DNA of 64,000 nucleotides from DATFWC01 sp045801465. GTDB lineage: Bacteria > Pseudomonadota > Alphaproteobacteria > Rhizobiales > Xanthobacteraceae. Shown here piece after piece: positions 9,806-18,243 of the stretch. Position 1 is the first letter of the stretch. Each line of letters starts with the position of its first letter. The stretch lies in the NCBI GenBank assembly GCA_045801465.1, contig JBJMSU010000065.1, forward strand, positions 11,860-75,859, in the 5' to 3' direction. The notes beneath the pieces are model-generated. The model was not told the DNA's origin. It made no database searches and saw only the letters and a list, made by a program, of their open reading frames with translations. Both the position numbers and the translations under genes were made by a program.

Positions 9806-10765
9806 GTGCGCCACGCGTTCGCGTTTGTGCTCGCTGTGCCGCTTGCATGGATTGCGACAAGCGCCGCCGCCGAGGACATGCTCAAGGTCGCGATCGGCCA
9901 GATCAACAACTGGGAGAACCAGGCGCCGACGCTCGGCCAGGATGCCGGCATTTTCAAGCAACGCGGGCTGGTGCTGGAGAACGTCGGCACGGCTGGCGCC
10001 GGCGAAACGCTGCAGCCGGTGATTTCCGGCAGCGCGGACATCGGCGCCGGCGTCGGCGTTGCCGGCGTCATGCGCGCGTTCTCGCGCGGCGCCCCGGTCC
10101 GCATCCTGCTTCCGGCTTTCACCGGGACGCAGGATCTCTACTGGTACGTCAAGGCGGATTCCCCGATCAAAAGCCTCAAGGATGCGACGGCGAGCAACAC
10201 CATCGCCTATTCGACCAGCGGCTCGAGCTCGAACAACCTCGTCGTGGCCTTCGTGGATGAGCTCGGCGCCAAGGCGAAGCCGACTGCGACCGGCAGCCCG
10301 CCCGGGACCCTGACGGCGGTGATGAGCGGCCAGATCGATATCGGCTGGGCGGCGCCGCCGTTCGGGCTCAAGGAGATCGAAGAGGGCAAGATCCGCATCG
10401 TCGCGCGCGGCAGCGACGTGCCGTCGCTGCGCGACCAGACCGTGCGCGTCCTGATCGTCAATGCCGATGCCTTGAAGAGCAAGCACGACGCGATCACGCG
10501 GTTCGTCGAGGGCTACCGCGAGGCGGTCGACTGGATGTATTCCGATCCCAAGGCGATCAAGATGTACGCCGACAAGATCAAGAGCAGCGAGGACCTGATC
10601 AAGAAGTCGATCCGCGAGTTCCATCCCAAGGAGGCGATGCAGACCGACGAGATGAAGGACCTCGACGGCATTCAGCGCGACGCGGTCAAGCTCAAGTTCA
10701 TCGACAAGCCGCTCACAAAGGAGCAGCTCGCCGAGTTCTTCCAGATTCCGCCGCGCAAGAAGTAG
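9806..10765 (+). CDS. NitT/TauT-type ABC substrate-binding protein (orphan)
   Basis: A 319-residue periplasmic binding protein. From the GTG at 9806 the protein has a signal peptide (RHAFAFVLAVPLAWIATSA, cleavage near AAAED), then the SsuA/TauA/NMT1-like body: GQINNWENQAPTLGQDAGIFKQ, a GSADIGAGVGVAGVM ligand-lobe stretch and SGQIDIGWAAPPFG. The family binds sulfonates, nitrate, pyrimidine precursors or aromatic acids. No permease or ATPase gene is adjacent, so it must work with components encoded elsewhere or have another role. The upstream frame continues through a repeat and is rejected. Confidence 0.85.
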   Translation: MRHAFAFVLAVPLAWIATSAAAEDMLKVAIGQINNWENQAPTLGQDAGIFKQRGLVLENVGTAGAGETLQPVISGSADIGAGVGVAGVMRAFSRGAPVRILLPAFTGTQDLYWYVKADSPIKSLKDATASNTIAYSTSGSSSNNLVVAFVDELGAKAKPTATGSPPGTLTAVMSGQIDIGWAAPPFGLKEIEEGKIRIVARGSDVPSLRDQTVRVLIVNADALKSKHDAITRFVEGYREAVDWMYSDPKAIKMYADKIKSSEDLIKKSIREFHPKEAMQTDEMKDLDGIQRDAVKLKFIDKPLTKEQLAEFFQIPPRKK

Positions 10766-10784
10766 GCGTGATTGCCTCTCGAGT

Positions 10785-10927
10785 GTCATCCCGGCCGAGC
10801 GCCGAAAGGCGCGAGAGCCGGGACCCCAGGGTTCGCTGTGGTGAATTGTACTGCGGCCGCGCTTAATCTGTGATGCCGGGATACCTTGGTCCCGGATCGG
10901 CTCGCGTTGCGAGCCGTCCGGGATGAC
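10785..10927. repeat. Family B intergenic palindrome, copy 1
   Basis: GTCATCCCGGCCGAGCGCCG then AAAGGCGCGAGAGCCGGGAC opens the element, and GGTCCCGGATCGGCTCGCG, GTTGCGAGCC and GTCCGGGATGAC close it. Both ends are GTCATCCCGG-type inverted repeats. Compared with the copies at 16196 and 46315 this one is in the opposite orientation. It occupies the convergent gap between the orphan binding protein and the DUF1932 reductase. Confidence 0.82.
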
Positions 10928-10945
10928 GAGCGCGCCTTTGCCACC

Positions 10946-11842
10946 CTACAGCACGTCCTTTGCCGCCGCGCTGACGGCGCCGAGCAGGACGGTGCCGCCC
11001 TCCCTGAGTGTGCTGCGGACTTTCTCCTGTTTTCCGATGCGGCCCATTTGGCGCTGGCGCTCGGCGGTCGCCGAGGCCATGAGCGGCGCGACGCCGAGCT
11101 CGCGCAACGTATCGGCCACTTCCTCCATCTCGGCGCCGCGGCGGGCGCCGTGGCTGGCCATGCGCTCGAGATTGTATTCGATGGTCCGGTTCCAATCGAG
11201 GGCAGGAAAGCTCTTGGCGAGCGAGGCGATCACCTCGTCGGTGACGCCGGCGCGCGCGGCGGCGACGAAGCATTCATAGGTGAGGGCTTCCATTCCTTTG
11301 ACCATCACGCTGCGCACCATCTTGATCGCCGCCGCGGCGCCGATCTCAACGCCCGCGCATGTCGCCTTCATCCCGAGCTCGTGCAGCAGCGGCTCGACTG
11401 TTTCGGCATGCGGTCCGGCGAGCAGCATCGGCGTCTGGTGGCGCGCGGGATGCACCGGCGCCATCACGGCCACGTCCACGTAGCGGGCGGCGGCAAGCTC
11501 TCTCGCCGTCTCCTGCTTGCGTCCGGGCGAAACCGAATTGATGTCGAGAAAAAACTGGCCGGTCAGGTGCGGCGCGACCGACCGGGCGGCCTCGAGGCTT
11601 GCTGCCGCCGTGACGGCGGATACCACGACGTCGCTCGAGCGCACGGCGTCGGCGGCCGAGGCGGCGAGGCGCACGCCGATCCCTGCACCGGCTTGCCGCA
11701 GCCGCTCGCCCTCCGGCCCGGGAAATAGGATGTCCCAGGCCGATATGCTTGTGGTGCCGGCCTCGCGCAGCCCGGAAGCAATGGCCTGGCCGGCCTCCCC
11801 GAAACCGATGAAGCAGATGCGAACCGCGTTCGTTGGCGTCAT
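10946..11842 (-). CDS. NAD(P)-binding oxidoreductase with DUF1932 domain
   Basis: A 298-residue protein of the 6-phosphogluconate-dehydrogenase superfamily. The N-terminal Rossmann motif CFIGFGEAGQAIA sits at residues 10-22. Residues 185-270 (IKMVRSVMVKGMEALTYEC onward) match the helical C-terminal domain called DUF1932. The lysine of IKMVRS occupies the catalytic-lysine position of the superfamily. Relatives act as L-threonate or phosphogluconate-like dehydrogenases; the substrate is unknown here. The FlK-like thioesterase ends 9 bp upstream of this gene's start on the same strand, so both are probably one transcript. Confidence 0.85.
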   Translation of the reverse strand: MTPTNAVRICFIGFGEAGQAIASGLREAGTTSISAWDILFPGPEGERLRQAGAGIGVRLAASAADAVRSSDVVVSAVTAAASLEAARSVAPHLTGQFFLDINSVSPGRKQETARELAAARYVDVAVMAPVHPARHQTPMLLAGPHAETVEPLLHELGMKATCAGVEIGAAAAIKMVRSVMVKGMEALTYECFVAAARAGVTDEVIASLAKSFPALDWNRTIEYNLERMASHGARRGAEMEEVADTLRELGVAPLMASATAERQRQMGRIGKQEKVRSTLREGGTVLLGAVSAAAKDVL

Positions 11843-11851
11843 GGCTGATCC

Positions 11852-12262
11852 TCAGGGTAAAGCGTGCAGCTTTGCCTGGACGCGTTGATCGAAACGCGCC
11901 ACGTTGACCACCACGCGCGTGTGCGTCCCGTCGCCGACGCGTTCCCTTTCGTCGTGCGCTTCGACGCGGAACTCGAGTATCCGGCCGTCGATTTTCGTCA
12001 ATTCGGCCGTCGCGCGCACCCGCATCCGTATCGGCGTGGCGGCGTAGTGACCGACGTCCAGACGGGTGCCGAGACTTTGGTGTCCGGGCGGCAAGAGATG
12101 CTCGACGGCGGCCAGTGCGGCAGCTTCCATGAGGTTGATCATCACCGGCGTGGCCAGCACGTGGACGCGTCCACTGCCAACGCGCGGCGCGGTGTGCTCC
12201 TCGCCGACCACCAGTTCGGCCGAGCCGGTCAAACCGACCGTCAATGTCGACAAATCCACCAT
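11852..12262 (-). CDS. Thioesterase, fluoroacetyl-CoA thioesterase (FlK)-like hot-dog protein
   Basis: A 136-residue single hot-dog domain from the ATG at 12262. The block VLATPVMINLMEAAALAAVE places T39 and E46, and VGHYAATPI places H72. These correspond to the Thr-Glu-His catalytic set of FlK, with the same 26-residue gap between Glu and His. General acyl-CoA hydrolysis is likely; real fluoroacetate resistance is not implied. A longer frame from 12331 adds 23 residues with no domain content. The gene is divergent from the TRAP binding-protein gene. Confidence 0.8.
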   Translation of the reverse strand: MVDLSTLTVGLTGSAELVVGEEHTAPRVGSGRVHVLATPVMINLMEAAALAAVEHLLPPGHQSLGTRLDVGHYAATPIRMRVRATAELTKIDGRILEFRVEAHDERERVGDGTHTRVVVNVARFDQRVQAKLHALP

Positions 12263-12464
12263 CGTTCCAACGATCCCGCGGGACCAGCTCATCGCGACGG
12301 TGAGGGACTTGGTCCTATGCACCCGTTCCATGCGACAAATTGCTGATTAACCATGCGGTTTTTACGGTGCCCAAGTTTCGCGCTGGCGTGTTATTCACTT
12401 ATCACATCAGCCGTCTCGTAAGCGAGGCGGCGGGCAGGAAACACCCAAGCGAGAGGACGCCTTC

Positions 12465-13469
12465 ATGAAGCACTGGATCTTTGCAGGAGCCGCCATTGCC
12501 GCGCTGGCCCTGGTCGGCCCGGGCCAAGCCCAGCAGCCTATCGTGATCAAATTCAGCCACGTGGTGGCGCAGGATACCCCCAAGGGCAAGGGGGCGCTCA
12601 GGTTCCAGGAGCTTGCCGAGAAGTACACGAACGGCAAAGCCAAGGTGGAGGTCTATCCCAACTCCACGCTCTACAAGGACAAGGAGGAGCTGGAGGCGCT
12701 TCAGCTCGGCGCCGTGCAGATGCTGGCGCCGTCGAACTCCAAGTTCGGCCCGATCGGCGTCAAGGAATTCGAAGTGTTCGACCTGCCGTTCGTCTTGCCC
12801 GACAAGGTGGCGCTGCGGCGTGTCACCGACGGCGCCCTCGGCAAGCGGCTGCTCAAGCTGCTCGAGCCCAAGGGCATGGTCGGCATCGCCTATTGGGACA
12901 ATGGCTTCAAGCAGATGAGCGCCAACAAGCCGCTGCGCGAGCCCGAGGATTTCCGCGGCCTCAAGTTCCGCATCCAGTCCTCGAAAGTGCTGGAGGCGCA
13001 GATGCGGGCGCTCGGCGCCATTCCGCAGATCATGGCCTTCTCGGAAGTGTATCAGGCGCTGCAGACCGGCGTCGTCGACGGCCAGGAGAACACGGCGTCC
13101 AACATGTACACCCAGAAAATGCATGAGGTGCAGAAGTACACGACACTGTCCGATCACGGCTACATCGGTTACGTCGTGGTCGTGAACAAGAGGTTCTGGG
13201 ACGGGCTGCCGGGCGACGTCCGTACCAGCCTGCAACGCGCCATGGACGAGGCGACGACATACGCCAACGAGATCTCGCAGAAGGAGAACGACGAGGCGCT
13301 GGACGACATGAAGAAGTCCGGCAAGACGCAGTTCATCGAGCTTAACCCCGACCAGAAGGCGCGCTGGAAGAAGGCGATGATGCCGGTCTACAGTGAGATG
13401 GGCTCGCGCGTCGGCAAGAATCTGATCGACGATTTCGAAAAGGTCATCAAGGCGACGGGCACCAACTGA
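12465..13469 (+). CDS. TRAP transporter solute-binding protein, DctP family (orphan)
   Basis: A 334-residue periplasmic binding protein with a signal peptide (residues 1-22, ending in GPGQAQ). DctP features are IKFSHVVAQDTPKGKGALRF, the carboxylate-gripping arginine in LKFRIQSSKVLEAQMRALGA and EVYQALQTGVVDGQEN, the family signature. It should deliver an organic acid to a TRAP membrane unit, but no DctQ or DctM gene is next to it. AAGCGAGAGGACG upstream gives a good ribosome-binding site, and a terminator follows at 13501, so it is probably a single-gene transcript. Confidence 0.9.
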   Translation: MKHWIFAGAAIAALALVGPGQAQQPIVIKFSHVVAQDTPKGKGALRFQELAEKYTNGKAKVEVYPNSTLYKDKEELEALQLGAVQMLAPSNSKFGPIGVKEFEVFDLPFVLPDKVALRRVTDGALGKRLLKLLEPKGMVGIAYWDNGFKQMSANKPLREPEDFRGLKFRIQSSKVLEAQMRALGAIPQIMAFSEVYQALQTGVVDGQENTASNMYTQKMHEVQKYTTLSDHGYIGYVVVVNKRFWDGLPGDVRTSLQRAMDEATTYANEISQKENDEALDDMKKSGKTQFIELNPDQKARWKKAMMPVYSEMGSRVGKNLIDDFEKVIKATGTN

Positions 13470-13500
13470 TCGTGCTTCCGCCGCTGGCGTCAAATGAATC

Positions 13501-13528
13501 AAGGCGGCCTGCACGGCCGCCTTGTCTT
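13501..13528 (+). terminator. Intrinsic terminator after the TRAP binding-protein gene
   Basis: AAGGCGGCC and GGCCGCCTT form a perfect 9-bp stem with loop TGCAC, followed by GTCTTTA. It sits 31 bp after the DctP-family stop and only a few bases before the amidase start, so amidase expression would need read-through or its own promoter overlapping this structure. Confidence 0.78.
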
Positions 13529-13534
13529 TAGAAG

Positions 13535-14836
13535 ATGACGAGACCCAAAGTCCGCGATCGGCTCGAACAGGCGCTCGACCGCATCGGCGATCCGGGCGGG
13601 GAAGGCGCGCGCGCGTGCCTCACGGTCTATCGCGAGGCGGCGCGCGCCGCTGCCGATGCCGCCGATGCGCGATCCGCCGCCGGCGTGACGCTCGGGCCCC
13701 TCGACGGGGTGATCGTCAGCATCAAGGACCTGTTCGATATTGCCGGCGAGGTGACGCGGGCAGGGTCCAAAGTGCTGGCCGATGAAGGGATAGCGGCAGC
13801 CGCCGACGCGCCGGTGGTGCAGCGCTTGCGCGCTGCCGGCGTGGTGATCGTCGCCAAGACCAATATGACGGAGTTTGCCTTCTCCGGGGTCGGCGCCAAC
13901 CCGCATTTCGGCACGCCCGGCAACCCGGCCGACCGCGCGCGCGTGCCCGGCGGCTCGACTTCGGGCGGAGCGGTGGCGGTGGCCGACCGCATGTGCGACA
14001 TCGCGATCGGGACCGACACCGGCGGTTCGACGCGGATTCCAGCGGCGTTGTGCGGCATCGTCGGGTTCAAGCCGAGCAAGCGGCGGATCCCAACCGACGG
14101 AGCTTTCCCGCTCTCCTATACGCTCGATTCCGTCGGGCCGATGGCGCGCACGGTCGCCGATTGCGCCTTGGCCGATGCCGCCATGGCGGGAGAACCGCCG
14201 TGGCCGCCCGATCCGGCACCGCTCGCCGGGCTGCGGCTCGGTATCGCCCAGGGCCTGCCGCTCGAGGAGCTCGACGAAACCGTCGCGGCGCAGTTCACCG
14301 CCGCCTTGACCGGCTTGGCCAAGGCCGGCGCACGGCTCTCGCACGAGACGCTCCCACCCTTGGACGCCGTGCGGAACGCCAACCTGAAGGGCGGATTTGC
14401 GCCGGCGGAGGCCTATGCGATCCATCGCGAACGCCTGCATTCCCACCGCGACGGTATCGATGCCAACGTGCGCGGCCGCATCGAGCGTGGGCGCGAGATG
14501 ACGGCTGCCGACTACGTCGAGCTCGTCCAGCTGCGCGTCCGGCTGGTGCAGGCCATGGATGTAAGCCTTGCGGATCTCGACGCGCTGGTCATGCCGACGA
14601 CGCCGATCGTCGCGCCCAAGATGAGCGAGGTTGCCGATCCGGACATCTTCAAGGCGAGAAATTTCCTGCTCCTGCGCAACACGGGTCTCGCCAACTTCTT
14701 CGATTTGTGCGCGATCTCGCTGCCGCTTCCGCGCACGACTGGCCTGCCGGTCGGCTTGATGCTGATCGCCCGCAATGGGCATGATCGGCGGCTGTTCCGC
14801 ATCGCGGCGGCGGTCGAGAAAGTCCTGTCGGGCTGA
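13535..14836 (+). CDS. Amidase signature family hydrolase
   Basis: A 433-residue amidase-signature enzyme with the Lys-cisSer-Ser triad visible: the lysine in GVIVSIKDLFDIAG (K64), the Gly/Ser-rich GGSTSGGAVAVA (139-150), and the nucleophile in IGTDTGGSTRIPAALCG (S165). The family hydrolyses amides from small aliphatic ones to Glu-tRNA(Gln); there is no GatB/GatC partner nearby, so a catabolic amidase is more likely than GatA. No signal peptide is seen. The following ABC importer on the same strand could supply an amide substrate. Confidence 0.9.
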   Translation: MTRPKVRDRLEQALDRIGDPGGEGARACLTVYREAARAAADAADARSAAGVTLGPLDGVIVSIKDLFDIAGEVTRAGSKVLADEGIAAAADAPVVQRLRAAGVVIVAKTNMTEFAFSGVGANPHFGTPGNPADRARVPGGSTSGGAVAVADRMCDIAIGTDTGGSTRIPAALCGIVGFKPSKRRIPTDGAFPLSYTLDSVGPMARTVADCALADAAMAGEPPWPPDPAPLAGLRLGIAQGLPLEELDETVAAQFTAALTGLAKAGARLSHETLPPLDAVRNANLKGGFAPAEAYAIHRERLHSHRDGIDANVRGRIERGREMTAADYVELVQLRVRLVQAMDVSLADLDALVMPTTPIVAPKMSEVADPDIFKARNFLLLRNTGLANFFDLCAISLPLPRTTGLPVGLMLIARNGHDRRLFRIAAAVEKVLSG

Positions 14837-14905
14837 TGCGGATCTGCTTGCGCGATGGCGCCTCGCGCTCCTACCATCCGGCGTGAATCCACGGGGAGCA
14901 CTGCC

Positions 14906-16138
14906 ATGTCGAACTCGCGTCGCACATCGCTCACGCGCCGTCGTTTGCTCCGCGGAGCCGCGGCCGCCACTTCGCTCGTGGCGACGCCGGCGCTCGTCCG
15001 CGCTCAGGGAGGCCCTGTCAAGGTCGGCGTCCTCCTGCCGCGGTCCGGCGCTCAGGCAGGTATCGGGCAGGATTGCCACCGCGGGGTCGAGATTGCGCCG
15101 GCGATCTTCAAGGAATTAGGCCTGCCGGAGCTCGCGATCATGAACGGCGACACCGAAACCAATGTGGAGGTAGCGCGCGCCCGGGCCGAGAAGATGATCA
15201 ACGACGGGGCGCAGCTGCTGATCGGTGCCTTCGATTCCGGACAAAGCTCGGCGATCGCGCAAGTGGCCGAGCAGAAGGGGATTCCGTTCGTCATCAACAT
15301 CGCCGCCGCCCCGCCCATCACCGAGCAGGGCTACAAATTCGTGTTCCGCAATTTCCCGACGGCGCCAATGATTCTCGGCGACGCGTTCGCCAATCAGAAA
15401 GAGTTGTTCGAAACGGCCGGCGCCGCGCCGAAGTCGGTCGTGTTCATGCACGTGAACGACACGTTCGGCACCTCGATGGCGCAGGGTATCGGCAATATCC
15501 TGCCGAAATTCGACATGCCGTACAAGATCGCCGAGACGATTTCCTACGACCCGACCGCACGCGACCTGTCGGTCGAGATAGCCAAGGCCAAGGCGACAGG
15601 CGCCGAGGCGCTGCTCCTGGTCAGCCGCCTCAACGACGCGATCCTGTTAACCCGCGAGCTGCTGAAGCAGCGCTGGTCGCCCATGGCGGTGCTCAGCATG
15701 GGCCCGGGTTGGTATGAGGACCAGTATCTCAAGACACTGGGCAAGCTGGCCGATGGTCCCATGAGTTTCGTGCCGTGGTACGACCCCAACAAGAAGCTCA
15801 GCAAGTCGCTCGAGGCGGCCTTGGCGAAGGCCCATCCCGGCGTCAACCTCAATACCAACCACATCTATACGTTCGAGGCATTGCTGGTTGCCGCCGACGC
15901 CTACAAGCGGGCTGGCTCCAGCGACCCCAAGGCGCTCGCCGACGCCATCCGCAAGACCAACATCACCGACAACGTCAGCATCGGCCCGGGCATTCAGTTC
16001 AACGACAAGGGCCAGAACGACAAGCTGAAGAATGCCGCCATCCAGAATCGCGGCGGCAAGCTCCTGACGGTTGCCCCCAAGACGGCGTCCAACGCCAAGC
16101 CCGAGTTGCCGATGACGCCATACGATCGGCGCGGCTGA
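14906..16138 (+). CDS. Branched-chain-amino-acid-type ABC substrate-binding protein
   Basis: A 410-residue LivK-like (peripla_BP_6) binding protein. The leader SLTRRRLLRGAAAATSLVA is Tat-like and ends near VRAQ. The mature body starts VKVGVLLPRSGAQAGIGQDC, the usual first strand of type I ABC binding proteins, and later shows HVNDTFGTSMAQGI. The ATG at 14906 follows GGGGAGC. With the two permease and two ATPase genes downstream it makes a complete HAAT-type importer. Its ligand may be an amino acid, an amide or an aromatic acid; the neighbouring amidase makes an amide or amidase product attractive. Confidence 0.9.
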   Translation: MSNSRRTSLTRRRLLRGAAAATSLVATPALVRAQGGPVKVGVLLPRSGAQAGIGQDCHRGVEIAPAIFKELGLPELAIMNGDTETNVEVARARAEKMINDGAQLLIGAFDSGQSSAIAQVAEQKGIPFVINIAAAPPITEQGYKFVFRNFPTAPMILGDAFANQKELFETAGAAPKSVVFMHVNDTFGTSMAQGIGNILPKFDMPYKIAETISYDPTARDLSVEIAKAKATGAEALLLVSRLNDAILLTRELLKQRWSPMAVLSMGPGWYEDQYLKTLGKLADGPMSFVPWYDPNKKLSKSLEAALAKAHPGVNLNTNHIYTFEALLVAADAYKRAGSSDPKALADAIRKTNITDNVSIGPGIQFNDKGQNDKLKNAAIQNRGGKLLTVAPKTASNAKPELPMTPYDRRG

Positions 16139-16195
16139 GGCTCATCCCTCCTCGAGGGGAGAGCAGTTGATTTGGTGATCTCGTGCCTTTCGATT

Positions 16196-16329
16196 GTCAT
16201 CCCGGACGCCCCCGGACTTGATCCGGGGGGAGCCGATCCGGGATCCAAGGACCCCAGCATCAGAAAACAGGCGCGGCAGGGGTACCTAGGTCCCGGCTCT
16301 CGCGCCTCGCGGCGCTCGGCCGGGATGAC
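16196..16329. repeat. Family B intergenic palindrome, copy 2
   Basis: It starts GTCATCCCGGACGCCCCCGG and ends GCGCTCGGCCGGGATGAC. The left flank TGCCTTTCGATT is nearly the same as at copy 3 (TGCCTTCCGATT), so the unit extends beyond the inverted ends. It separates the binding-protein gene from the first permease gene of the same transport system. Confidence 0.82.
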
Positions 16330-16365
16330 AGCGCAGATGCCGTGTACGTCGATTAGGACCATCAC

Positions 16366-17238
16366 GTGCCCGCAGAGATCTATCTGAACGTCGCCGTCGG
16401 CGGTTTGTTGACCGGCCTCGTCTACGGGCTGATGGCGCTCGGCCTGTCGGTGATCTTCGGCGTCATGCGCGTGGTCAATTTCGCCCACGGCGAGATGATG
16501 ACCATCGCCATGTATCTGGCGATCGCGCTGTTCTCCGCCCTCAAGCTCGACCCGCTGGTGATGATCGCGCCAATCGCGGCCGTGCTGTTCGTGCTCGGCT
16601 ACGCCTTGCAGGCCGGTCTCATCAATCCGTTCGTCAACCGACCCGAGCATATGCAATTCATATTGCTGCTGGCGGTGGCGATCATCATCGTCAACGGCTT
16701 ATTGATCATATTCGGGCCGGACGCCCGCAATGTGCAGACGTCCTACTCGTTCGACAGCTTTGCCGTCGGCCCGCTGATCATCGATGCTACCAAGTTGTAT
16801 GCCGGCGGCGCCGCTGTGGCCGTGGCCGCGGCGTTGTTCATGTTCTTCCGCCACACGCGCTACGGCATTGCGATCCGCGCCTGCGCCGACAACTACACCG
16901 GCGCGCTGGTGGTCGGGCTCGACGTGAAGCGTCTCTATGCGCTCACCTTTGCGCTCGGCGCGGCATGCGTGGGAGCGGCCGGCTCCATGCTGGTGCTGTT
17001 CATCGACGTCACCCCGACGCTCGGACCCGCCTACACGCTGCTCGCCTTCGTGATCGTCATCACCGGGGGGCTCGGCTCGATGGCGGGAGCGCTCGCGGGC
17101 GGCGTACTGATCGGAATGACCGAGGCGCTGGCCGGATTGCTGTTCACGCCGTCGGCAAAAAGTATGTTCGCGTTCGCGATCCTCGTGCTTGTCCTGCTGT
17201 TCAGGCCCCAAGGTCTGTTGGGGAAAAGGCTCACATGA
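16366..17238 (+). CDS. livH: ABC transporter permease, LivH type
   Basis: A 290-residue inner-membrane permease with about eight hydrophobic segments. LTGLVYGLMALGLSVIFGVM and VVNFAHGEMM near the start, and IVITGGLGSMAGALAGGVLIG late in the chain, are the standard LivH blocks. It starts with GTG at 16366. Its stop overlaps the next gene's ATG (ATGA), showing translational coupling with the LivM-type permease. It forms half of the membrane channel of the importer. Confidence 0.93.
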   Translation: MPAEIYLNVAVGGLLTGLVYGLMALGLSVIFGVMRVVNFAHGEMMTIAMYLAIALFSALKLDPLVMIAPIAAVLFVLGYALQAGLINPFVNRPEHMQFILLLAVAIIIVNGLLIIFGPDARNVQTSYSFDSFAVGPLIIDATKLYAGGAAVAVAAALFMFFRHTRYGIAIRACADNYTGALVVGLDVKRLYALTFALGAACVGAAGSMLVLFIDVTPTLGPAYTLLAFVIVITGGLGSMAGALAGGVLIGMTEALAGLLFTPSAKSMFAFAILVLVLLFRPQGLLGKRLT

Positions 17239-18242
17239 CGCGGAAGCTTCTCGACGGCGTGCCCCGCCGCGGCGTCGTGGCGCTCGCGACGGTGCTCGCG
17301 GTTCTCCTTGCTGCGCCGTTGTTTGCGAACGATTACCTGCTGACCGTTCTCATCCTCATTCTCTACTTTGCTTATGCGGGCCAGGCGTGGAACGTCATGT
17401 TCGGCTTTGCCGGCCAGCTCTCGCTCGGCCATGCGCTGTTCGTCGGTCTTGGCGCCTATGTCAGCGCCGCCCTTTACGTACACTTCGGGGTCGCGCCGTG
17501 GATCGGCCTCGGCGCAGCCATTGCGATTGCGGCCGCATGCGGCGCATCGATCGGCTTTCTCGCTTTCCGCTTCGGGGTTGCCGGCGTGTATTTCGCCATC
17601 CTCACCATCGCCTGCGCCGAATTCGCCCGCATCGGATTCGATCACTGGAGCTGGCTCGGAGGTTCGGCCGGTTTCTTCCTGCCGGTTGCCAACTACGCGC
17701 GCAACGATCTGTGGAACCTGCGCGGCAGCCCCGCCATGTTCTATTACGTCATGCTGGGGTTGACCGTTGTCGCGCTCATCGCGTGCCGCGTATTGTCGCA
17801 GAGCCGCGTCGGCTACTATTGGCGGGCGATCCGCGAGGACGAACAGGCAGCTCGCACGCTCGGGATCGACACCTTTCGCTACAAAATGTACGCCGCGACG
17901 ATTTCCGCCGGCATGACGTCGGTCGCGGGCGTGTTCTTGGCGTTCTATTACAACAATTTGTTCCCCGAACAGGTGTTCCACATTTTGCGCTCGATCGAAC
18001 TGATCGTGGCGCCGATCATCGGTGGTGCCGGCACGCTCATCGGGCCAATCATCGGTGCGGTTCTGCTCACCGGGCTGGCGGAAACCTTGCGCGAGGCGCT
18101 TGACCTTCTCGGCTTGGATGTGCCGGGCGCCAAGCAGGTGTTCTATGGCGTGTGTCTCCTCGTGGTGGTGACGCTCGTTCCCGGCGGCGTATGGCCGCCG
18201 CTGGCGCGCGCCTTGCGCCTGACGACGCGACACGGTTCGTAA
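17235..18242 (+). CDS. livM: ABC transporter permease, LivM type
   Basis: A 335-residue permease with about nine membrane segments. Family blocks are AYAGQAWNVMFGFAGQLSLG, GHALFVGLGAYVSA, FRFGVAGVYFAILTIACAEF and IVAPIIGGAGTLIGPIIGA. It pairs with the LivH-type subunit. The start ATG lies inside the end of livH (4-bp overlap). The ATPase gene follows after one base. Confidence 0.93.
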   Translation: MTRKLLDGVPRRGVVALATVLAVLLAAPLFANDYLLTVLILILYFAYAGQAWNVMFGFAGQLSLGHALFVGLGAYVSAALYVHFGVAPWIGLGAAIAIAAACGASIGFLAFRFGVAGVYFAILTIACAEFARIGFDHWSWLGGSAGFFLPVANYARNDLWNLRGSPAMFYYVMLGLTVVALIACRVLSQSRVGYYWRAIREDEQAARTLGIDTFRYKMYAATISAGMTSVAGVFLAFYYNNLFPEQVFHILRSIELIVAPIIGGAGTLIGPIIGAVLLTGLAETLREALDLLGLDVPGAKQVFYGVCLLVVVTLVPGGVWPPLARALRLTTRHGS

Positions 18243-18243
18243 C

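Noticed and set aside
13535..14836. GatA subunit of Glu-tRNA(Gln) amidotransferase
   Set aside because: Amidase signature motifs fit both, but there is no gatB or gatC nearby, the protein is shorter than GatA, and the neighbours are transport genes.
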